Source of the DNA: Glycomyces sambucus
GTDB lineage: Bacteria; Actinomycetota; Actinomycetes; Mycobacteriales; Micromonosporaceae
Direction: 5' to 3'
Assembly (NCBI RefSeq): GCF_900102815.1
Contig: NZ_FNGF01000001.1
Span: 239,297 to 303,296 of the forward strand
DNA: 64,000 nucleotides
Shown: positions 16,404 to 24,418 of the stretch, one piece after another
How the letters are laid out: each line of letters starts with the position of its first letter
How positions within the stretch are numbered: the first letter of the stretch is position 1
Program-made: the position numbers and the translations under genes
The notes under the pieces: model-generated
The model's database searches: none
What the model saw: the letters and a program-made list of their open reading frames with translations, nothing else
Told to the model about the DNA's origin: nothing

Positions 16404-17395
16404 GGCACGGCCCCGTCGGATGCGGAATCCTCTGTGGACTCCCGCTTCCGGCGGGGCCGCTCGGCCCTGAGCACGATCGCCACGGCGAGCAGTACGACGG
16501 CCCCGCCCGCGACGATGGGCACCGTCACGGCCTCGCTCAGTACCAGCCAGCCCAGGAAGACCGCGACCACCGGGTTGACGTAGGCGTACGTGGCCACCAG
16601 CGACACGGGCGCGGAGTGGAGCAGCCAGACGTACGCGGAGAAGGCGACGACCGAGCCGAAGATCACCAGGTAGGCCCACGCGATCCAAGACGCGGCCGAG
16701 TACGACGCCGGGGCGATCCGCTCCCCCGCGCACAGCCCCGCGGCGATGAGGGCCGCGCCGCCGATGAGCATCTCGTACACCGTGGTGACGAACGGGTCGC
16801 GCGGCAGCCGCAGGCGCGGCTGGGACCAGGACCCGAACGCCCAGGAGACGGAGGAGAACGCGACCAGCGCCACCGTCCAGAAGGGGAAGTCGCCGCTCAC
16901 GCCGTTGAAGGCGAGCAGCGCGGCGAGGCCCGCGAACCCGACGACCGCGCCGAGGACGGCCGACCGCACGGGCCGCTCCCCCGACACGCGCCGGTAGAGC
17001 AGCACCCACAGCGGGACGGCCGCGACGAGCAGCGCCGTCAGACCCGAAGGGGCGCCGCCACTCTCGGCGACGGTGACCATGCCCTGCCCCAGGACCGGCA
17101 GCAGCAGCGCGAGGAGCGCGCAGGAGCGCAGTTCGGCGAGGCCGATCCGCAGCCGCCGCCGGCCGCCGCGCAGGGCCAGGACGAGCCCGAGCAGGAGCCC
17201 CGCGACCAGGAACCGGCCGCCCGCGGCGGCGAGCGGCGGCATGTCGGCGACCATGACCCCGATGCCGAGGTAGGTCGAGCCCCACACGAGGTAGACGGTG
17301 CCGAGCGCGAGCCCGACGAGGAGCAGCCGCGGGGGCCGCTCGGCGCGCGCCGCCCCGGGGAGCGCGGGCGCGCCGCCGTCCAGGTCGGTAACCAC
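16400..17395 (-). CDS. EamA/DMT superfamily transporter
   Basis: This 331-aa membrane protein has about ten hydrophobic segments in two EamA repeats (TVYLVWGSTYLGIGVMV at the start; FGSVVAFSAYVWLLHSAP in the second half). The family exports amino acids, purines or drugs, and substrate cannot be told from sequence. GTG at 17395 is the only start that keeps the first helix complete. A charged 20-residue tail follows the last helix. Confidence 0.85.
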   Translation of the reverse strand: MVTDLDGGAPALPGAARAERPPRLLLVGLALGTVYLVWGSTYLGIGVMVADMPPLAAAGGRFLVAGLLLGLVLALRGGRRRLRIGLAELRSCALLALLLPVLGQGMVTVAESGGAPSGLTALLVAAVPLWVLLYRRVSGERPVRSAVLGAVVGFAGLAALLAFNGVSGDFPFWTVALVAFSSVSWAFGSWSQPRLRLPRDPFVTTVYEMLIGGAALIAAGLCAGERIAPASYSAASWIAWAYLVIFGSVVAFSAYVWLLHSAPVSLVATYAYVNPVVAVFLGWLVLSEAVTVPIVAGGAVVLLAVAIVLRAERPRRKRESTEDSASDGAVP

Positions 17396-17545
17396 CGTTG
17401 TCCCCCAGTGCGACCGGGGCGTGCTGCTGGACTCATGCCCACGACGCTAGCCCGCGGATCGCGCGGCGCAAAGCGGTATTCCGCGGGGGCGCCGCGCGGT
17501 GCGCCCCGGGGCGCGGGTGTCGGACCCGGCGGGCAGGATGCCCGT

Positions 17546-18208
17546 ATGCGACCACAGGATGCACCCTTCCGTCCCCACTGGTGGGCCACCGGCATGTCGG
17601 AGCTCGGCGTGGAGGCACGGCCCGACGTCGGCACGTACGGCCGGTACGAGTTCGCGGACCTGCCGCCGGTCCCCTTCGCGCTGGACGGCGACCTCTCGTG
17701 GCTCGAACCCCTTCCCTCCCAGGAGGAGTGGCCGATCACGGGCAACGCCGCCGCCGAGTTCGGCGCGCTGCAGGCCGCGTGCGGGCGCACCGGCACGCCG
17801 CTCCCGGCGGCGTTCGCGAAGTTCATGGCCGACGAAGCGCTGCAAGGGAAGGTGCGGTCGAGCACCGGGTGCTTCATCGACCTCGACCGGGCCCCGGTCC
17901 GGGTCGAGGGCGGCGGGCGCTTCGTGCGGTTCCTCGCCGACCAGCAGGGCTGCCTGTTCTGGTACCTCTACGTCACCGAGGACGGCGCCGACCACGCCGT
18001 GGTCTGCTCGCCCGAGTACTTCGACTCGGAGGAGCACGACGTGGCCAGGGACCTCGGCGAGGTCAGCTTCAGCGCCGAGTCGTTCGAGGCGTTCCTGTGC
18101 CGGTACTGGCTGGAGAACGAGATCTGGTTCGCCTCGGTCGGCGACGGCGAGATGCCCGACGTCGGGGCCGAGTACCTGGAGCGGTACCGGGAGCCCGACG
18201 GCGCTTGA
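17546..18208 (+). CDS. SMI1/KNR4 (SUKH) family protein
   Basis: The 220-aa soluble acidic protein resembles actinobacterial SMI1/KNR4-type proteins: FAKFMADEALQGKVRSSTGC, then the GGRFVRFLADQQGCLFWYLY core and YFDSEE. SUKH proteins often act as immunity proteins against nuclease toxins or as scaffold proteins. No toxin gene is visible next to it, so this copy may be an orphan. A later start at ATG 17594 (MSELG) is possible. Confidence 0.65.
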   Translation: MRPQDAPFRPHWWATGMSELGVEARPDVGTYGRYEFADLPPVPFALDGDLSWLEPLPSQEEWPITGNAAAEFGALQAACGRTGTPLPAAFAKFMADEALQGKVRSSTGCFIDLDRAPVRVEGGGRFVRFLADQQGCLFWYLYVTEDGADHAVVCSPEYFDSEEHDVARDLGEVSFSAESFEAFLCRYWLENEIWFASVGDGEMPDVGAEYLERYREPDGA

Positions 18209-18288
18209 GGTTCAGGCCGGGAGCGGTCCGCCGGTCTCCAGGAGCGTCTGCAGGCTCGACAGGAGCGCGGGCCGGCTCCGTCCGCGGC

Positions 18289-18987
18289 TCACTCCGCCGC
18301 GCCCGCCCCGTCCTCGGACCACTGGCGGTCCAGGTCCGCGAACGCCTCCTCGGACAGGTCGAACGTGCTCAGCAGGAGCATCGGCGTCCCGGCGGTGCCC
18401 GGACCCGGGAGGCCGGTGACGACCAGCAGGCCCTCGCCCCACGCGTCGACCGTGACGCCGAGCTGGTGCGCGGAGCGGAACCAGACCTCCCCGGCGAGGT
18501 CGCGGCCTTCGGCGGACGCGGTGTAGCGGGAGCCGGGCGCGAGTTCGGCGACCGCCTTGAGCCCCAGGCGGTCGAGCACGTCGGCGCGGTCGTGGCCGGT
18601 GAAGAGGAGCGTGCGGCGCCGCGCGCCGGACGCGCGCTCGACGGCGAACCGGAGCTGGTGCAGGAACGTGGTCCAGCCCTCGGTGATCTCGTCGTAGTAC
18701 ACGTCCCAGGCCGGGTCGCCCGACAAGGGCGCGCGGGTGAGGACGACCCGGGCGCCGTCGCCGTCCGCCTCGACGGCGAAGCGGTCGCCGCCGTTGGCGG
18801 TCAGCGTGCGCTTCTCGGCGTCCTCCTCGATGTCGCCGAAGTAGATCGAGTCGATCTCGGCGTCGAGTTCGGGCGCGTCCCAGCCGTGCCACTGGCGGAC
18901 GCGGGTCCGGTCGCGCAGCGCGCGCCACACCTCGTCGGCGGGCGCCGCCACGGTGACCTGGATCTGCGGCGTCGGGTCGTCATGCAT
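18289..18987 (-). CDS. SRPBCC (AHSA1-like) domain protein
   Basis: This 232-aa protein has a START/Bet v1-like ligand cavity fold. The N-terminal half (QVTVAAPADEVWRALRDRTRVRQWHGWD) is a typical AHSA1 start, and the second half continues as a second, looser domain. It is encoded 8 bp inside the end of the upstream ArsR gene, a classic ArsR-SRPBCC pair in which the regulator controls the operon. Its ligand is unknown. Confidence 0.8.
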   Translation of the reverse strand: MHDDPTPQIQVTVAAPADEVWRALRDRTRVRQWHGWDAPELDAEIDSIYFGDIEEDAEKRTLTANGGDRFAVEADGDGARVVLTRAPLSGDPAWDVYYDEITEGWTTFLHQLRFAVERASGARRRTLLFTGHDRADVLDRLGLKAVAELAPGSRYTASAEGRDLAGEVWFRSAHQLGVTVDAWGEGLLVVTGLPGPGTAGTPMLLLSTFDLSEEAFADLDRQWSEDGAGAAE

Positions 18988-19594
18988 CGGGTGACTCCTG
19001 TTCGGTCGGAACGGTTGCAGGGGCGGGATGGCCGCCGGCGACCACCCGGTACGGGCGGCCGCCGGGGGTGTCGAACTCGTCCGCGGCCTCGCGCAGGGCC
19101 GCGGCGAGCCGGTCGGTGAACCGGTGCACGTCGGCGGCGCTCGCGAAGCGCAGGTCGGCCTCGATCGTGAACGTGAGCAGGCGCTTCCCCTGCTCGTCGG
19201 CCTTGGCCTGCATGCGGGCGACGTCGCGCACGGTGGCGGCGGCGGTCCCGACGAGGTGGTCGGCCGCGAAGCGGTCCTGGAGGTGCGCGATGGGATCGGT
19301 GCCGTCGTCCGCGGGGCGCAGCAGCGTCGGGTCGACGATGAACGCGCCCGGGATGGCGCGCAGGACGCGCTCGGTGAAGCCGCGGCGGCGGCGCTCCTCG
19401 ACCAGCTCCACGAGCCCGGCCGCCTCCATGGCCCGCAGGTGGTAGTTCACGCGCTGGCGCGGCAGGTCGAGCGCGGCGGCGAGCTGGGTGGCCGACGCGG
19501 GTTCCCTCAGGCGGTGCAGCAGGTCGCGGCGCATGGGGGTCAGCGCGGCGAGGACCCGGTCGGGGTCGTCGACGAACGTGATGGCGCTGCTCAT
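18980..19594 (-). CDS. ArsR-type winged-helix regulator
   Basis: The 204-aa regulator has an N-terminal winged helix (residues 12-75: LAALTPMRRDLLHRLREPAS, LDLPRQRVNYHLRAMEAAGLVEL) and a C-terminal helical domain of the type seen in regulators paired with SRPBCC genes. ATG at 19594 is chosen because it coincides with the expected transcription start of a TTGACA-N17-CATACT promoter, so the message is probably leaderless. A perfect 8-bp inverted repeat overlies the -35 box, implying autorepression. Confidence 0.85.
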   Translation of the reverse strand: MSSAITFVDDPDRVLAALTPMRRDLLHRLREPASATQLAAALDLPRQRVNYHLRAMEAAGLVELVEERRRRGFTERVLRAIPGAFIVDPTLLRPADDGTDPIAHLQDRFAADHLVGTAAATVRDVARMQAKADEQGKRLLTFTIEADLRFASAADVHRFTDRLAAALREAADEFDTPGGRPYRVVAGGHPAPATVPTEQESPDA

Positions 19595-19600
19595 GGCCAC

Positions 19601-19631
19601 AGTATGCATTTGACAGTTTCATTTGTCAAAT
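19601..19631 (-). promoter_or_regulatory. Promoter and operator of the ArsR-SRPBCC operon
   Basis: ATTTGACA (19608-19615) and TGTCAAAT (19624-19631) are perfect inverted arms with an 8-bp spacer. On the minus strand, TTGACA (19629-19624) is the -35 box and CATACT (19606-19601) the -10 box, 17 bp apart. The predicted start of transcription falls on the ATG of the regulator. Confidence 0.75.
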
Positions 19632-19704
19632 GGGGCGCGACCGCTCGCGGAGTCGAGTGGAAACGCTCGGCGAGCGGTCGCCCGAGCGCGGTCGCGCACG
19701 GGCG

Positions 19705-20508
19705 TCAGGAGGCGCCGGCGGACAGGTCCCGGCGGAGTTCTTCGAGCGTCGACTTCAGGAGGCGGGAGACGTGCATCTGCGAGAGGCCGACCTCCTCGCC
19801 GATCTGGGCCTGGGTCTTCTCCCCGAAGAAGCGCAGCGCCAGGATGCGCTGCTCGCGCTCGGGGAGCCGGCGCAGGAGCGGGACCAGGGCCTCGTGGTCG
19901 TCGACCAGGCGCAGGGCCAGGTCCTCGTCGCCGATGGACTCGGCCAGCGTGCCGCGGGAGTCGGCGCGGACCGGCTCGTCCAGGGAGACCGACCGGTACG
20001 CCTGCCGGGCCTGCTGCCCCTCGCCCACTTCGGCTTCGGAGACGCCCAGGTGCTCGGCGAGCTCGGGATCGGTGGGCGGTCGCCCGAGCGAGTGCGAGAG
20101 CTCGGCGCTCGCGTTGTTGATGGCGATGCGCAGCTCCTGGAGGCGCCGCGGGACGCGCATGGGCCACGAGGTGTCGCGGAAGTGGCGCCGCACCTCGCCC
20201 ATCACGGTGGGGACGGCGAACGCCAGGAAGTCCTTTCCCAGCGACGGGTCGAAGCGGTCGATCGCGTGGATGAGGCCCACGGACGCGACCTGGATCAGGT
20301 CGTCCTTCGCGATCCCCTTGCCGGCGTAGCGGAACGCGATGTGCTCGGCCAGGGGGAGGTGCCCGCAGATGAGCTCCTCGCGGAGCGTCCGACGCTGCGG
20401 GTCGTCGTCGTCGAGGGCGGCCATCCGCTCGAACAGGGGACGGAACTGCCGGTAGTCGTCGCGGCCGCGGGTGGATCTCTTCAGATTCGGGTCGTGCTCG
20501 GGTGCCAT
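19705..20508 (-). CDS. SigB/SigF-family RNA polymerase sigma factor
   Basis: This 267-aa sigma-70 protein has regions 2, 3 and 4 in order. Region 2 is ICGHLPLAEHIAFRYAGKG with DDLIQVASVGLIHAIDRFDP, region 3 is AELSHSLGRPPTDPELAEHLG, and region 4 is LPEREQRILALRFFGEKTQAQIGEEVGLSQMHVSRLL, split here as the last about 50 residues. This architecture is that of the stress and differentiation sigma factors (SigB, SigF, SigG). These are normally held by an RsbW-like anti-sigma factor, but none is encoded next to it, so control must come from elsewhere. ATG at 20508 starts the protein. Confidence 0.9.
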   Translation of the reverse strand: MAPEHDPNLKRSTRGRDDYRQFRPLFERMAALDDDDPQRRTLREELICGHLPLAEHIAFRYAGKGIAKDDLIQVASVGLIHAIDRFDPSLGKDFLAFAVPTVMGEVRRHFRDTSWPMRVPRRLQELRIAINNASAELSHSLGRPPTDPELAEHLGVSEAEVGEGQQARQAYRSVSLDEPVRADSRGTLAESIGDEDLALRLVDDHEALVPLLRRLPEREQRILALRFFGEKTQAQIGEEVGLSQMHVSRLLKSTLEELRRDLSAGAS

Positions 20509-20872
20509 GGTGGGCCACCGCCTTGCGGTCTTCTGGTGCGTCAGACCCGCAGCGGGGCGGGTCTCGGATCGACCAGGCGGACCCGGGCTGCGACCGGCAC
20601 GGCCCCTGCGATGGGAAGAGCCCCGGGCGGTTTGAGGACCGCCGTACCCGGCATCGGCGTGGAGGGCCCGAACCGTATTCGCTTCTGCTCTGGACCGGAC
20701 CCCTCAAGGGACGGTCCGCACAGCGCACGAGCGGCTCCATCGATGTTCCGAGCCTAGCCCGAATCGGGAGCACTGTCGCCAAGGTGACCATTAGGGATTT
20801 TTCTAAACCCCCGTAACGTGCCGTTCTCGGACGGCCCGGCCCCCGCGGAGGGGACCTGGGGCGGTGCGGCCG
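20509..20872. other. Intergenic region, no gene seen
   Basis: About 360 bp upstream of the sigma factor gene hold no convincing frame. The stretch 20740-20815 is relatively AT-rich (AGGGATTTTTCTAAACCC) and is the likely promoter zone. No palindrome stands out. Confidence 0.5.
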
Positions 20873-21051
20873 TCAGCCCGGGGTCCTGCCGGTGGCGAGC
20901 GCGATCCGGTTCCAGGTGTCGGCGGCCAGGACCACCCCGATGAGCTGCGCGAGCGCGACGTCGTCGAAGCGGTCGGCGGCGCGGCGGTAGACCTCGTCGG
21001 GGACGCGACCGCCGGCCCGCGAAGTCGACGCGGGGCGGCGGTGTCGGTCAT
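20873..21051 (-). pseudogene. Decayed carboxymuconolactone decarboxylase (AhpD-like) gene
   Basis: The ATG at 21051 begins MTDTAAPR, and one base shift later the frame reads VDFA, the usual start of this family. About 100 codons are then missing. The frame picks up as DEVYRRAADRFDDVALAQLI and then VVLAADTWNRIALATG before TGA at 20873, the conserved C-terminal end of the family. The CxxC active site is gone. A divergent MocR gene lies 46 bp away, the usual partner of such genes. I read this as an internal deletion plus a frameshift. Confidence 0.7.
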
Positions 21052-21097
21052 GGGGCTAGCCTAGGGGCGAGGCGACCCATCGAAGGAGTGCGTTTCC

Positions 21098-22549
21098 ATG
21101 TCGGATTCCCGGGTCAATTCCGCGATCCGCGCCGAGGGCGACGCCCCGCGGTCGGGTACGGACCTGCTGCTCGCGCTCGCGCCCGAGGGGCCGCGGCGCG
21201 CGGCCGTGGCGGCGGCCCTGCGGGAGGCGGTGCGCAGCGGGCGGCTCGCGCCCGGGACGCTGCTGCCGCCGTACCGGACGCTCGCCGCGGACCTGGGGGT
21301 CGCGCGCAACACCGTCGCCGACGCGTACGCGGAGCTGGTGGCCGAGGGCTGGCTGACGGCCCGGCAGGGCTCGGGGACGCGGGTCGCCGAACGGGCGGCG
21401 GCGAAGCCGAGGCGCGTCCCCAAGAAGTCCCCGGCCGGAGCGGGCGTGGTCCACGACCTGCGCCAGGGGCAGCCCGACGCGACCTCGTTCCCGCGCGCGG
21501 CCTGGGCGAGCGCGGTCCGCCGCGCGCTCAACGCGGCGCCGCACGACGCGTTCGGCCCGCCCGACCCGCACGGGCGCCCCGAGCTGCGCCGGGCCCTCGC
21601 CGAGTACCTGGCGCGCGTGCGCGGGGTGGCGGCCTCGCCGGACCAGATCGTCGTCTGCGCCGGGTTCGCCCACGGGCTGCGGCTGCTGTTCGGCGGCGGC
21701 GTCCTGCCGGGCCCGCTCGCGGTCGAGCCGTACAGCCTGCCGTTCCACCGCGGGCTCCTCGCCGGCGCCGGCGTCCGCACGGTCCCGATCGGGCTCGACT
21801 CCGAGGGGGCGAGGACCGATCAGCTCGCGTCCCTTCCGGAGACGACCTCCCGGCACGGGGCACGGGCGGTGCTCCTCACCCCGGCCCACCAGTTCCCCAC
21901 GGGCGGGCCGCTCCACGCCGAGCGCCGCGCCGCCGCCGTCGACTGGGCGCGGGGCCGCGGCGGCGTGGTGGTCGAGGACGACTACGACGGCGAGTTCCGA
22001 TACGACCGCGAGCCGATCGGCGCCGTGCAGGGCCTCGACCCCGACCACGTTGTCTACATCGGGTCGGTGAGCAAGAGCCTGTCCCCCGCGGTCCGCCTGG
22101 GCTGGATGGTCCTCCCGCCGCACCTGGTCGACGCCGTCCTGGCCGCGAAGGGCCTGCGCGAGGCGTGGACCGGGGTCACCGACCAGCTCGCGCTCGCGGC
22201 GTTCATCGAGTCGGGGCACTACGACCGGCACGTGCGCCGCATGCGCCAGCGCTACCGGGAGCGCCGGAACCTCCTCGTCGCGGCGCTGGCCGAGCACGCG
22301 CCGCACGTGGAGGCGACGGGCGTCGCGGCGGGGCTGCACGCGGTGCTGCGCCTGCCCGAGGGCACGGAAGCGTCGACGGTGCAGGCGGCCGGGCGGCTGG
22401 GGGTGGCCCTCGACGGGCTCGCGGCGTTCCGCCACCCCGGGAGCCCTGAGCCGCAACGGGACGGGCTGGTCGTCGGCTACGCGGCGCCGCCCGAGCACCG
22501 GTACCGTCCGGCGGTCGAGGCCCTGTGCCGGGCGCTGCCGCCGCGGTAG
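21098..22549 (+). CDS. MocR/PdxR-type regulator (GntR HTH fused to aminotransferase fold)
   Basis: The 483-aa protein has an N-terminal GntR winged helix (residues 30-100, TLLPPYRTLAADLGVARNTV). A type-I aminotransferase domain follows, with the PLP lysine at Lys326 in SVSKSLSP and the VVEDDYDGEFRYDREP motif before it. MocR proteins sense PLP and often control pyridoxal or amine metabolism. Its usual divergent neighbour, an AhpD-like gene, is a pseudogene here, so its present role is uncertain. AAGGAG lies 9 bp before the ATG. Confidence 0.9.
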   Translation: MSDSRVNSAIRAEGDAPRSGTDLLLALAPEGPRRAAVAAALREAVRSGRLAPGTLLPPYRTLAADLGVARNTVADAYAELVAEGWLTARQGSGTRVAERAAAKPRRVPKKSPAGAGVVHDLRQGQPDATSFPRAAWASAVRRALNAAPHDAFGPPDPHGRPELRRALAEYLARVRGVAASPDQIVVCAGFAHGLRLLFGGGVLPGPLAVEPYSLPFHRGLLAGAGVRTVPIGLDSEGARTDQLASLPETTSRHGARAVLLTPAHQFPTGGPLHAERRAAAVDWARGRGGVVVEDDYDGEFRYDREPIGAVQGLDPDHVVYIGSVSKSLSPAVRLGWMVLPPHLVDAVLAAKGLREAWTGVTDQLALAAFIESGHYDRHVRRMRQRYRERRNLLVAALAEHAPHVEATGVAAGLHAVLRLPEGTEASTVQAAGRLGVALDGLAAFRHPGSPEPQRDGLVVGYAAPPEHRYRPAVEALCRALPPR

Positions 22550-22552
22550 CGG

Positions 22553-23053
22553 TCAGCGCTCGGTGAGCGCCTGGGTCCAGACGGGGCTCGCGAAGTAGTG
22601 GTTGTCGTACTGCTGCGAGCTGTCGCGGATGTCCTGGACCGTGGCCTCGCCGCGGTGGACGCGCTCCAGGAGGCGGTAGTAGTCGAAGCGGTGCAGGCCC
22701 GGGGTGAAGACGACGAGCATCTCGGCCTCGGTGCCGGGGGCCGGTGCGAAGGCGTGCGGGACGGTCGGCGGCACGGTGAGGAAGTCGCCCTTGCCGAGCC
22801 GCACGATCTCCTCGCCCACGAGGATGCGCATCTCGCCGTCGAGGACCAGGAACATCTCGGTGGCCTTGGTGTGGAAGTGCGCGGGGGCGCCCGGGGAGCC
22901 CTTGCTGAAGGTGGCCTTGTTGGCGGTGAGGGCGCCGCCGGTGGCGCCCGCGTCGGCGAGGAGGGTGATGAGGCTCGTGGGGCCGTCCTGGAGCGTCTCG
23001 GCGTCCGCGGCGCGGACGAGGACGGGGGCGGGCTGGTTCGCGGTGGTGCTCAT
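22553..23053 (-). CDS. Single-domain cupin protein
   Basis: This 166-aa protein has one cupin barrel with the metal-binding His in PAHFHTKATEMFLVLDG (cupin motif 1) and HAFAPAPG (motif 2). The C-terminal tail YDNHYFASPVW is typical of the quercetinase-like branch common in actinomycetes. The reaction is unknown. It lies 115 bp after the exporter gene of the peptide-type operon on the same strand and has its own ribosome site (GGAG, 5 bp). It could be the last gene of that operon or independent. BacB of the bacilysin pathway is a bicupin, so it is not a direct match. Confidence 0.75.
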   Translation of the reverse strand: MSTTANQPAPVLVRAADAETLQDGPTSLITLLADAGATGGALTANKATFSKGSPGAPAHFHTKATEMFLVLDGEMRILVGEEIVRLGKGDFLTVPPTVPHAFAPAPGTEAEMLVVFTPGLHRFDYYRLLERVHRGEATVQDIRDSSQQYDNHYFASPVWTQALTER

Positions 23054-23167
23054 TGCTGCTCCAAGTGGTGTCGCCTGGGGCTTCACCAGGCGTTTCCGGT
23101 TGACCTCGACGAATCTACCGCCGCGAAAGACCCGTCATCTGGTTCATTCGACGGCCTGCAGCATGGG

Positions 23168-24418
23168 TCAATTCGCGACCGGTGCCGGTGCCGGGGCGTG
23201 CGCCCGGGAGGCGATCGCGCGGGTGGCGAGGGTCGAGGCGAGGAGCAGGGCGCCGAGGGCGGGCCAGGCCCAGTAGGGGTGGGCGAGGACCGTGACGGCG
23301 AGGAGGGCCGGCCCGGCGGCGTGGGCGAGGGAGTCGCCGAGGGCGAAGGCCGCCTGGTACTCGCCTTGGGCGTCGTCGGGCGCGAGTTCGAAACTGAGGC
23401 AGAAGTCGGAGGCGGCGTGGAACATCTCGGCGGCCGAGTGGATCACGGTCCACAGCAGCAGGATGCCCACGGCCGCAAGAGGTCCGGCGGCGGCCGAGGC
23501 GGTGAGGACGAGGCAGCCGAGGGCGAGGAGGACCCCGGCGGTGCGGGCGGCGTCGCCCGCCTCGGGGACGGAGCGGACGCGGGCGCCGACGCGCACCTGG
23601 AGGCCGATCACGATGAGCGTGTTGACGATGAGGACCAGTGACGCCGTCCACAGGGGAGCTTCGGTCTGGGCGACCCAGAGCGGGATGGCGAAGGCGAGCA
23701 CGTGGTACTGGAGCGAGGTGACGCCGGTGGTGGCCGTGATGAGCAGGTAGGTGCGGTCGCGCAGGACCCGGCGGCCGGCGCGTTCGGGCGCGGGTCCGGG
23801 TGCGGTGCCCGGCAGGGGGACCGAGGCCATGAGGAGGGCGGCGGTCGCGAGGAGGAGCGCGGTGGCGGCGATCATGGCCCGGTACGCGGCCGGGGTGTCG
23901 ACCAGGAGCACCACGCCCGCGGCGAGGGAGCCCATGCTGATGCCGGTGTTCCCGGCGGCGCGCATGTAGGAGCGGATGAGGACGCGGTCGGTGCCGCCGC
24001 CGAGGCCCAGGCCGTGGACGACGAGGCCGGTGACGCCCTGGAGCGCCTTGTCGGCGACCAGGTAGACGGCCATCACCGCGAGGTACGCCGCGAAGCCGTC
24101 GACGAACGCGAACGCGAGCATCGCGGCGGCGGCGACGCCGAGCACGGCCATGTAGGAGGGCTTGCCGCCCAGGCGGTCGGCGGCGCGGCCGGTGGGGATC
24201 ATGAGGAGCATCGCCACCGCGGCCCCGGCGGTGATGCCCAGGCCGACCTGGGCCGCACCGAGGTCGAGGACGCGCGTGAAGTAGAGGGCGCCCGCGACCA
24301 TGAACAGGCCCGCCCCGGCGGATTTGCAGAGAGTGGCGATCGCGAAGCGCCGCACCGGTCCCGCGGGCGGGACGAGTTCGGCGAGCCAGGCCCGCGCGGC
24401 CGCGGCGGGGTCAGCCAT
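23168..24418 (-). CDS. MFS exporter of the peptide-type operon
   Basis: The 416-aa membrane protein has about 12 hydrophobic segments, the motif AGAAVAMLLMIPTGRAADRLGGKP after the second, and a short Ala-rich tail. It resembles MFS exporters of antibiotic clusters. Its ATG overlaps the end of the aminotransferase/ATP-grasp gene by 8 bp, so it is translationally coupled to biosynthesis. By analogy with BacE of the bacilysin operon it probably exports the product and gives self-protection. That is inference from position. Confidence 0.8.
   Translation of the reverse strand: MADPAAAARAWLAELVPPAGPVRRFAIATLCKSAGAGLFMVAGALYFTRVLDLGAAQVGLGITAGAAVAMLLMIPTGRAADRLGGKPSYMAVLGVAAAAMLAFAFVDGFAAYLAVMAVYLVADKALQGVTGLVVHGLGLGGGTDRVLIRSYMRAAGNTGISMGSLAAGVVLLVDTPAAYRAMIAATALLLATAALLMASVPLPGTAPGPAPERAGRRVLRDRTYLLITATTGVTSLQYHVLAFAIPLWVAQTEAPLWTASLVLIVNTLIVIGLQVRVGARVRSVPEAGDAARTAGVLLALGCLVLTASAAAGPLAAVGILLLWTVIHSAAEMFHAASDFCLSFELAPDDAQGEYQAAFALGDSLAHAAGPALLAVTVLAHPYWAWPALGALLLASTLATRAIASRAHAPAPAPVAN

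Noticed and set aside
22553-23053. Cupin gene as the BacB isomerase of the peptide-type operon
   Set aside because: BacB has two cupin domains, whereas this protein has one and belongs to a common quercetinase-like branch. It also has its own leader of 115 bp.
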